DNA from: an uncultured Clostridia bacterium | GTDB taxonomy: Bacteria; Bacillota; Clostridia; Oscillospirales; Acutalibacteraceae | Reading direction: 5' to 3' | DNA: 9,291 bases | Assembly: GCA_947626485.1 (NCBI GenBank) | Contig: CANQSG010000075.1 | Span: 1-9,291 of the forward strand | In this document: positions 1-5,136 of the stretch, piece after piece | How positions within the stretch are numbered: the stretch's first letter is position 1 | Layout: every line of letters starts with the position of its first letter | Notes under the pieces: generated by a model | What the model was told of the DNA's origin: nothing | The model's input: only the letters and a program-made list of their open reading frames with translations | Databases searched by the model: none | Program-made: the position numbers and the translations under genes

Positions 1-198
1 CCGAAACCGCCGCCATTTGACAACGGCGACGCTCAGCGCGACGGCAAGCGTCAGCACCTCGCCCCACAGCAGCCGCCCCGCCTGCCCGGTGCGGAAAAAC
101 CAGAGCAGCCCCCGCACGGTCGGCAGGACGAGCAGGAAGAGGTAGGGGTACAGGTAGCTCAAAATCATCAGCGGGTGCCCCCGCAGTTCCCGCCTCAT
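1..198 (-). CDS. bPH2-type (YdbT-like) membrane protein, N-terminal part only
   Basis: The first 66 codons of a gene that continues beyond the left edge. It starts at ATG 196-198, inside an ATGA overlap with the stop of the preceding gene. A GGAGGG Shine-Dalgarno lies 6 nt upstream, so the start is well supported. The protein begins MRRELRGHPLMILSYLYPYL. It has one clear hydrophobic segment at about residues 10-32 and a second at about 46-61, followed by a basic KWRRFR stretch. An N-terminal HPL motif, two membrane helices and then a basic turn is the layout expected of YdbT-like proteins, in which bPH2 domains follow the helices. No PH domain is visible in this fragment. The family call rests on this layout and on the preceding gene, a clear single-bPH2 protein; in Bacillota the two types often occur as a pair (ydbS/ydbT in Bacillus subtilis). 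The biochemical role of the family is poorly defined. It is inferred to be an inner-membrane protein, translationally coupled to its neighbour. Confidence 0.68.
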   Translation of the reverse strand, partial: MRRELRGHPLMILSYLYPYLFLLVLPTVRGLLWFFRTGQAGRLLWGEVLTLAVALSVAVVKWRRFR

Positions 199-725
199 GC
201 GTCGCCCTCCGCGCCGGTTTGCGCGTCCGAGATCGCGGAATCGGCGGCGGGTTCGGTCGGTTCGGTCGAATCGGTCGGTTCGGCGGCCTCCTGTGCGCGG
301 TCGAGGCAGAGCAGCAGCTCGGTCGCCTGCGCGCGGGCGAGGGGGGACAAATGCAGCACGCCGCGCGCCGCCCGCAGCGACAGGCCGCAGAGCCCCATCG
401 CGCGGGTCAGCGGCGTCGAGTGCAGCTCGGCGTAGATCATGCGCGGCGCGGGCAGCAGGTATTGCGTGTGCAGAAAAACGCCCTGCTGCAACAGCAGAGC
501 GTGTTCGCTCAGGGTGATTTTATAGTTGCGGCGGCGCCGCGGCAGATACCAAAGCGCCAGGAAGAGCGCCGCCGCCCAGAGCAGCGCTAAAAACAGGGCG
601 ATCGGCCAGCCGACCGGCAGCCGCACCCAGAGCCAGCAGGCGGCAAGCGTCAACGCCCCGACCGGCACAAAGAGGCGCACGCGCCACAAAAAGAGGGTGG
701 CGGTCGGCAGGGTGTATTGCTTCAC
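195..725 (-). CDS. Small bPH2 (YdbS-like) membrane protein, 176 aa
   Basis: A complete small membrane protein. It starts at GTG 723-725, which overlaps the rarA stop codon as GTGA; a GGGGAGGGG Shine-Dalgarno sits about 5 nt upstream. Longer upstream starts would lie inside rarA in another frame and are not credible. Two hydrophobic helices (about residues 15-34 and 38-62) are followed by a basic RRRR turn and a bPH2 domain at about residues 66-145. That domain shows the family pattern: YKITLSEHALLLQQGVF, then PAPRMIYAELHSTPLTRAMG, then LCGLSLRAARGVLHLSPL. The topology suggests a helical hairpin with a cytoplasmic PH-like domain. The last 30 or so residues form an acidic, Pro/Thr/Ser-rich tail encoded by a 9-bp tandem repeat and are probably disordered. 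YdbS-like proteins have no established enzymatic role. The overlaps at both ends place it in one transcript with rarA and the next bPH2 gene. Confidence 0.85.
   Translation of the reverse strand: MKQYTLPTATLFLWRVRLFVPVGALTLAACWLWVRLPVGWPIALFLALLWAAALFLALWYLPRRRRNYKITLSEHALLLQQGVFLHTQYLLPAPRMIYAELHSTPLTRAMGLCGLSLRAARGVLHLSPLARAQATELLLCLDRAQEAAEPTDSTEPTEPAADSAISDAQTGAEGDA
251..286. repeat. Four tandem 9-bp units inside the bPH2 gene
   Basis: On the plus strand four 9-bp units follow without gaps: gttcggtcg, gttcggtcg, aatcggtcg, gttcggcgg. The first two are identical; the third and fourth each differ from the first at two positions. Read on the coding strand they give tripeptide units of the type E-P-T / D-S-T / E-P-T / E-P-A in the acidic C-terminal tail of the bPH2 protein. 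Because the unit is a multiple of three, copy-number change would lengthen or shorten the tail without a frameshift. Confidence 0.75.
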
Positions 726-2017
726 CGCGACCCCTCCCCGCCCTGCGCGCCGACGTCCTTCTTGATCGCGTCCCAGTAGGCGCGGAATTTCTGCTCCGTC
801 GCGCTGTCGCCGTAGGTGTAATAGGTCTTGCCCACCAGCGTGTCGGGCAGGTATTGCTGGGGGATATAATGGTGCGGGAAATCGTGGGGATAGTTGTAAA
901 ACTGCCCCTTGACGGCGGCGTCCTCCCCGTCGTAATGCTTGTTTTGCAGGGCGCGGGGAATCTCGCCCGCCAAGCCTTTTTCGACGTCGGCAAGCGCGGC
1001 GTCGATGCCGCAGTAGGCGGCGTTGGACTTCGGGGCGAGGCAGACGAGGACGACGGCGTCGGCGAGCGGGATGCGCGCCTCGGGCAGGCCGACCATCAGC
1101 GCCGCGTCGACGGCGGCTTTGACGATCGGGATGATGTTGGGGTAGGCGAGCCCGACGTCCTCGCAGGCGCAAACCATCAGCCGGCGGCAGGCAGAGGGCA
1201 AATCGCCCGCCGCGAGCAGCCGGGCGAGGTAGTGCAGCGCCGCGTCGGGGTCGGAGCCGCGCATGGATTTCTGATAGGCCGAAACGATGTCGTAATGCGC
1301 GTCGCCGTCGCGATCGTAACGCATGGCGCCCGCCTGCGTCAGCTGGCCGACGGCGTCCTCGGTCAAAACGATACCGTCCGGCGTTTCGGGCAGCGAGAGC
1401 ACGCAGAGCTCCGTGATATTCAGCGCCCGCCGCACGTCGCCCGCAGAAGCCTCGGCGATTTGACGCGCGACGGCGTCGGGCAGCGCGATGGGCACGCCGC
1501 GCTCGTTCGACAAAAAGTCGACGGCGCGCCGGACGGCGGGGACGATGTCCGAAACCTCGATCGGCTTGAATTCAAAGACGGTCGAGCGGCTTAAAATCGC
1601 GTTGTAAACGTAAAAATACGGGTTTTCGGTCGTCGAGGCGATGAGGGAAATGTCCCCCGTCTCGATGAATTCGAGCAGGATCTGCTGCTGCTTTTTCGTG
1701 AAATACTGGATCTCGTCGAGGTAGAGCACGACGCCGCCGCCCGATTCGAGGGTGCCGAGGCCGCCGATGATCTCTTTTAAGTCGGCGGTCGAGGCGGTCG
1801 TCGCGTTGAGGCGGTAGAGCCGTCTGCCGCAGCGGCCGGCGATCAAATTGGCGACGGTCGTTTTGCCGACGCCCGAGGGGCCGTAAAAAATCAGGTTGCA
1901 GACCTCGCCCGATTCGATGATGCGGCGCAGCATCTTCCCGGGACCGAGCAGGTGGGGCTGCCCGACGATCTCGTCGAGGGTGGTCGGGCGCAGCCGGTCG
2001 GCAAGCGGCCTTGCCAT
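722..2017 (-). CDS. rarA: RarA/MgsA-type AAA+ ATPase (replication-associated recombination protein A), 431 aa
   Basis: RarA (MgsA, eukaryotic WRNIP1/Mgs1) is a clamp-loader-like AAA+ ATPase that acts at stalled replication forks and single-strand gaps in the cytoplasm. Seen here are Walker A GPSGVGKT (residues 46-53), Walker B VVLYLDEI (96-103, catalytic D101-E102), sensor 1 STTENP (128-133) and the arginine-finger region ILSRS (141-145). After the ATPase come the helical lid and the C-terminal tetramerisation region, ending in the typical YNYPHDFPHHYIPQQYLPD motif. The length is normal for the family, so the gene appears intact. The start ATG 2015-2017 has a GAGGTG Shine-Dalgarno 7 nt upstream. 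The usual DEIHRF box reads DEIQYF and the sensor segment is followed by PYFYVY rather than the PSFELN of E. coli RarA. This is a divergent, probably clostridial, subgroup. The gene lies 82 nt behind glyA with no convincing promoter or terminator between, and its stop overlaps the next start. Confidence 0.95.
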   Translation of the reverse strand: MARPLADRLRPTTLDEIVGQPHLLGPGKMLRRIIESGEVCNLIFYGPSGVGKTTVANLIAGRCGRRLYRLNATTASTADLKEIIGGLGTLESGGGVVLYLDEIQYFTKKQQQILLEFIETGDISLIASTTENPYFYVYNAILSRSTVFEFKPIEVSDIVPAVRRAVDFLSNERGVPIALPDAVARQIAEASAGDVRRALNITELCVLSLPETPDGIVLTEDAVGQLTQAGAMRYDRDGDAHYDIVSAYQKSMRGSDPDAALHYLARLLAAGDLPSACRRLMVCACEDVGLAYPNIIPIVKAAVDAALMVGLPEARIPLADAVVLVCLAPKSNAAYCGIDAALADVEKGLAGEIPRALQNKHYDGEDAAVKGQFYNYPHDFPHHYIPQQYLPDTLVGKTYYTYGDSATEQKFRAYWDAIKKDVGAQGGEGSR

Positions 2018-2099
2018 GGCGGTTCACCTCGCAGACGTCCGCGTTTCGCGGGAATGGCGGATTTTTGTTCCGATTTCAGTTTGCCGGATTTCCCCGGTT

Positions 2100-3350
2100 T
2101 TATTGATAAAGCGGGTATTTGCGGCAGATTTCGGTCACTTCGGCGCGGATATCGTCGGCGTTCGCGTCAAAATCGCGGACGGCGCGGGCGATGCAGGAGG
2201 CGATGCGCCGCATTTCCGCCGTACCGAGGCCGCGCGTCGTGACGGCGGGGGTGCCGAGCCGCAGACCCGAGGTGACAAAGGGCGAGGCGGGGTCGTTGGG
2301 CACGGCGTTCTTGTTCGCGGTGATGAAGACCTCGTCGAGCCGGTGCTCGAGCTCCTTGCCGGTCACGCCGGTGTCCCGCAGGTCGAGCAGCATCAGGTGG
2401 TTGTCCGTCCCGCCCGAAACGAGCGAGAGGCCCTCCTTAAGCAGTCCGGCGGCGAGGGCGGCGGCGTTTTCGACGATATGCTGTTGATAGGTTTTGAATT
2501 CGGGGCGCAGCGCCTCGCCGAAGCAGACGGCCTTCGCGGCGATGACGTGGCAGAGCGGGCCGCCCTGATTGCCCGGGAAAACGGCCTTGTCGATGGCCTT
2601 CGCCAGTTCTTCGCGGCAGAGGATGAGGCCGCCGCGCGGGCCGCGCAGGGTCTTGTGGGTCGTCGTCGTCACGACGTCGGCATACGGCACGGGGTTCTGG
2701 TGCAGTCCCGCCGCGACGAGCCCGGCGATGTGCGCCATGTCGACCATGAAATAGGCGCCGACCTCCTTCGCGATCTCGGCAATGCGGTCGAAGGCGATCG
2801 CGCGGGCATAGGCCGAGGCGCCGGCGACGATCAGGCGGGGACGGCATTCCAGCGCGATGCGGCGCATCTCGTCATAGTCGAGCAGGCCGTCGTCATTGAC
2901 GCCGTAGGGGACGAAATGGTAGAGCAGTCCCGAGCTGTTGACGGGCGAGCCGTGGGTCAAATGGCCGCCGTGGGCGAGGTTCATGCCCATGACAGTGTCG
3001 CCCGGCTGCAACAGGGCGAGATAGACCGCCTGGTTGGCCTGCGCGCCCGAATGGGGCTGCACGTTGGCGTGATCGGCGCCGAAGAGCTGCTTCGCGCGGG
3101 TGCGGGCGAGCTCCTCGACGACGTCGACGTTCTCGCAGCCGCCGTAATACCGCTTGCCGGGGTAGCCCTCGGCGTATTTGTTGGTGAGCACCGAGCCCAT
3201 CGCCGCCATCACGGCGGGCGAAACGACGTTCTCCGAGGCGATCAGCTCGAGGTTGCGGCGCTGTCGGGCGAGCTCGGCGCGCATGGCGGCGCCGACGTCG
3301 GGGTCGGCGGCCTCGACAAAGCCGATGGTATCCAGCAGGTTTTCGTACAT
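2100..3350 (-). CDS. glyA: Serine hydroxymethyltransferase, 416 aa
   Basis: GlyA is a cytoplasmic PLP enzyme that interconverts serine plus tetrahydrofolate with glycine plus 5,10-methylene-THF. It is the main source of one-carbon units. Sequence evidence covers the whole family: LELIASENVVSPAV (34-47), the TNKYAEGYPGKRYYGG stretch (56-71), the LAHGGHLTHG loop (125-134), VDMAHIAGL (203-211, with PLP-contacting D204 and H207), the PLP-lysine motif THKTLRGPRGG (231-241, Schiff-base K233), FPGNQGGP (258-265) and SGLRLGTPA (361-369). No catalytic residue appears missing and the length is normal. ATG 3348-3350 was chosen because AGGAAGG lies just upstream and the N-terminus MYENL then matches the family. 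An in-frame ATG 29 codons earlier would start almost at the transcription start and has no family support. A good promoter (3447-3475) drives it. It is the first gene of a probable glyA-rarA-bPH2-bPH2 transcript. Confidence 0.98.
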   Translation of the reverse strand: MYENLLDTIGFVEAADPDVGAAMRAELARQRRNLELIASENVVSPAVMAAMGSVLTNKYAEGYPGKRYYGGCENVDVVEELARTRAKQLFGADHANVQPHSGAQANQAVYLALLQPGDTVMGMNLAHGGHLTHGSPVNSSGLLYHFVPYGVNDDGLLDYDEMRRIALECRPRLIVAGASAYARAIAFDRIAEIAKEVGAYFMVDMAHIAGLVAAGLHQNPVPYADVVTTTTHKTLRGPRGGLILCREELAKAIDKAVFPGNQGGPLCHVIAAKAVCFGEALRPEFKTYQQHIVENAAALAAGLLKEGLSLVSGGTDNHLMLLDLRDTGVTGKELEHRLDEVFITANKNAVPNDPASPFVTSGLRLGTPAVTTRGLGTAEMRRIASCIARAVRDFDANADDIRAEVTEICRKYPLYQ

Positions 3351-3376
3351 CTTGTTTCCTTCCTCCCAAAAAGCGG

Positions 3377-3431
3377 AAACGGATTTTTGCCTTCCGTTTT
3401 TTTCATCTGCCCGCGCCAAATTTTCGCGCGG
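3377..3431 (-). other. glyA 5' leader with two predicted stem-loops
   Basis: Two perfect inverted repeats lie inside the inferred glyA leader. The first in transcription order pairs 3426-3431 with 3411-3416 (CCGCGC/GCGCGG, 9-nt loop). The second pairs 3393-3399 with 3377-3383 (AAACGGA/TCCGTTT, 9-nt loop) and ends 27 nt before the start codon, just upstream of the ribosome binding site. The pairing is direct observation; a regulatory role is inference. I could not match the leader to the THF, glycine or SAM riboswitches from memory. On the minus strand the second stem is not followed by a clean U-run, so it is not an obvious attenuator. Confidence 0.35.
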
Positions 3432-3446
3432 CTGCATTTATTCTTT

Positions 3447-3475
3447 ATTTTACATGATTTCCCTACATATTGCAA
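3447..3475 (-). promoter_or_regulatory. Sigma-A-type promoter of glyA
   Basis: On the minus strand a -35 box TTGCAA (3470-3475) and a -10 box TAAAAT (3447-3452) are separated by exactly 17 nt. The -10 box matches the consensus at 5 of 6 positions and the -35 at 4 of 6. The region is markedly AT-rich compared with the GC-rich surroundings. Transcription would begin near 3440, giving a leader of about 90 nt before the glyA start codon. Its position between the flippase stop and glyA agrees with glyA heading its own unit. Confidence 0.75.
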
Positions 3476-3483
3476 GTTTTTTT

Positions 3484-3510
3484 ACCGGGGCACCGAGACG
3501 TTTCCCCGGT
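3484..3510. other. Inverted repeat between flippase gene and glyA promoter
   Basis: ACCGGGG (3484-3490) and CCCCGGT (3504-3510) form a perfect 7-bp stem with a 13-nt loop. It begins 50 nt after the flippase stop codon and ends 8 nt before the glyA -35 box. Read on the minus strand it is followed by A residues, not U, so it does not meet the rules for an intrinsic terminator of the flippase gene. It could be a 3'-end-stabilising hairpin or a binding site next to the glyA promoter. Neither can be decided from the sequence. Confidence 0.35.
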
Positions 3511-3560
3511 TGGCTGCTGCGCGGGGGTTGCCGGGCGGGTTCCCGGTTTGTTTTGGCAGG

Positions 3561-5000
3561 TTAAAAATCGTCGCGGGTGACGCTTTCGAGCAGGAATAGG
3601 AGCGGGAAATAGACCGCCGCCGTGATGCCGGCGAAGAGCGCGAGATACCACCCGCCGCCCCCGCAGACCGCCCGCGCAAGGCCGTCGCCGAGCAGCGCCG
3701 CCGTCGCCGCGCAAAGCAGGGGCTTTACCACCCAGCGGAAAACGGGCAGGCGGGTTTTGGTCTTGCGCAGCAGGCGGTGCGCGCCGCGAATCGAGGTGAA
3801 GAGGTTGCTGCCGTACATAATACAGAGAAAGGCGGGCATGCCGAAGCGGGGGACGAAAAGCAGGATCAGCGGCAGGCGCAGCGTCGAATCGGCGACCGAA
3901 TTGCGGAAGGTGAAGCGCTGCTCGTCGAGGCCCTTGAGCATGCCGTCGCAGACGCTGTCGAGGTACATAAAGGGCAGCAGCGGGGCGAGCGCCCGCAGGT
4001 AACCGCCGACCTCGCCGTCGTGATAGACGAGGCGGGCGATCTCGTCGGCGCCGCAGAAAAAGAGGGCGGCGAGGAAGAAGGAAGGCAGCAACGTGAGTTG
4101 AAACAGCCGCAGTACCGCCGCCCGAATGCGCGCCTCCCGCCCGCGCGCCGCGGCTTCCGACACCTCGGGGACGAGCAAGGTCGAGACCGCGCCGAGCAGC
4201 GACGACGGAAAAAGCAGCAGCGGCAGCGCCATGCCCTTGACCGCCCCGAACCGCCGCAGCGCGACCGCCCGGTCGCCCTCGAACCGCGTCAGGCAGGCGG
4301 GCATCAAGACGTTTTCCGCCGTGCGCAGGCCGGAATTCAGATACCGCCCGCCCGCGATGGGCAGCGCGGCTTTGTCGCGCAGGAAAAGCAGGGCGAGAAA
4401 CAGGCAGGCGACCGACTCGGCGACGCTGTCCCCGAGCAGCACGGCGGCGCAGGACGCCCGCAGCCCCCGCCCCGCCGACGCGCCGACGGCCGCCATGACG
4501 ACGGCGATGCGCACGACCTGCTCGAGCAGCTGGGACGCCGCCGAGGGGCCCGCCCGTCGCCGGGCGATGAAATACCCCCGCAGGCAGGCGCTCACCCCCA
4601 AAAACGGCAGGCTGAAGCACAAAATCCGCAGCGCCGGCGCCGCCCGGGAATCGCCGAGCAGAAAGCGGGCGAGGACGTCCGCCCCGAAAAAGACGAGGGC
4701 GGCAGAGGCAAACGCCGCGACGAGCGTCAGCCCGATCGCCCGGCGCAAAATCCGCAGCGTCCCGCGCCGCACCCCGAGCGCCAATTCGTCGGCGACGAGC
4801 CGCGTGACCGCCGTCGAGACCCCGGACGAGGCGAAGGCCGCCGCGAGCACATAGACTGAGAAAACGAGCTGATACAGCCCCATGCCCTCGGCGCCCAGCC
4901 GCCCCGCCGTCCAGACCCGAAAGAGGATCCCGGCGGCGCGCAGCAGCAGCGCCGTGCCGGTCAAAATCACGGCGTTTTTGACAAAGACGATCTTTTGCAA
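3561..5000 (-). CDS. SpoVB-like polysaccharide flippase (MOP superfamily), 479 aa
   Basis: A polytopic inner-membrane protein of the SpoVB / polysaccharide-biosynthesis (MurJ-related) branch of the MOP exporter superfamily. Members move lipid-linked sugar precursors across the membrane. Evidence is the N-terminal helix with LTGTALLLRAAGILFR (13-28), the LGAEGMGLYQL motif (35-45), the SpoVB-type segment LRGYFIARRRAGPSAASQLL (140-159) followed by EQVVRI, and the middle block LRTAENVLMPACL (225-237) with its following GMALPLLLFPSS and LVPEVSEAAARG motifs. About a dozen hydrophobic helices span the length, which is normal for the family. I favour the TTG start at 4998-5000, preceded by a G-rich GGGTGGGGG about 8 nt upstream; a GTG at 5007-5009 is the alternative. 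The open frame extends further upstream into yhaN but without family similarity. Substrate is unknown: sporulation-cortex, peptidoglycan or other glycan precursors are all possible. Confidence 0.88.
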   Translation of the reverse strand: MQKIVFVKNAVILTGTALLLRAAGILFRVWTAGRLGAEGMGLYQLVFSVYVLAAAFASSGVSTAVTRLVADELALGVRRGTLRILRRAIGLTLVAAFASAALVFFGADVLARFLLGDSRAAPALRILCFSLPFLGVSACLRGYFIARRRAGPSAASQLLEQVVRIAVVMAAVGASAGRGLRASCAAVLLGDSVAESVACLFLALLFLRDKAALPIAGGRYLNSGLRTAENVLMPACLTRFEGDRAVALRRFGAVKGMALPLLLFPSSLLGAVSTLLVPEVSEAAARGREARIRAAVLRLFQLTLLPSFFLAALFFCGADEIARLVYHDGEVGGYLRALAPLLPFMYLDSVCDGMLKGLDEQRFTFRNSVADSTLRLPLILLFVPRFGMPAFLCIMYGSNLFTSIRGAHRLLRKTKTRLPVFRWVVKPLLCAATAALLGDGLARAVCGGGGWYLALFAGITAAVYFPLLFLLESVTRDDF

Positions 5001-5034
5001 TCCGCGCACCCCCACCCTACACCCTATGCCGCCC

Positions 5035-5073
5035 GTCCCGCCCGCAGAACCGGGGAAGGCGCGGCGGCGGGAC
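5035..5073. other. 8-bp inverted repeat ahead of the flippase gene
   Basis: GTCCCGCC (5035-5042) and GGCGGGAC (5066-5073) form a perfect 8-bp stem enclosing 23 nt. On the minus strand it starts directly after the U-run of the yhaN terminator and ends 34 nt before the favoured flippase start. The pairing is seen directly. Any function, such as a second termination element or leader structure for the flippase mRNA, is inference. GC-rich sequence makes chance pairing more likely. Confidence 0.3.
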
Positions 5074-5101
5074 AAAAAAATGACCCGCGCAAAGGCGGGT
5101 C
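5074..5101 (-). terminator. Intrinsic terminator of the yhaO-yhaN unit
   Basis: On the minus strand a perfect 7-bp stem GACCCGC/GCGGGTC with a 6-nt loop (CTTTGC) is followed by one A and then seven T residues. It begins 35 nt after the yhaN stop codon. This is a textbook Rho-independent terminator. It separates yhaO-yhaN from the downstream flippase gene, which therefore probably needs its own promoter or relies on read-through. Confidence 0.9.
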
Positions 5102-5136
5102 GGGTGCGTCGGACGCGGGGCGCGTTCTGCCTTGTT

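Noticed and set aside
2018..2099. Small stems (CCGCG-AAA-CGCGG and CCGG-CCGG) in the glyA-rarA gap as a terminator
   Set aside because: Short stems without a following U-run on the minus strand. They do not meet terminator criteria and are expected by chance at this GC content.
3377..3403. Hairpin followed by seven T residues on the plus strand, resembling an intrinsic terminator
   Set aside because: No plus-strand gene lies upstream for it to terminate. The stem is weak (AT-rich half) and is better described as part of the glyA leader.
3351..3437. N-terminally extended GlyA from an ATG at 3435-3437
   Set aside because: It would begin almost at the inferred transcription start with no ribosome binding site, and the extra 29 residues have no SHMT similarity. 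The start at 3350 has a strong Shine-Dalgarno.
1896..3599. Long plus-strand open frame of 567 codons opposite glyA
   Set aside because: It lies antisense to a gene with a full set of SHMT motifs. GC-rich codon bias produces such open frames, and its translation looks like a reverse-strand shadow with no domain and no ribosome binding site.
3777..4859. Plus-strand open frames opposite the flippase gene
   Set aside because: The translations are Arg/Gln/Gly-rich with no recognisable domain, and the minus-strand frame carries the family motifs.
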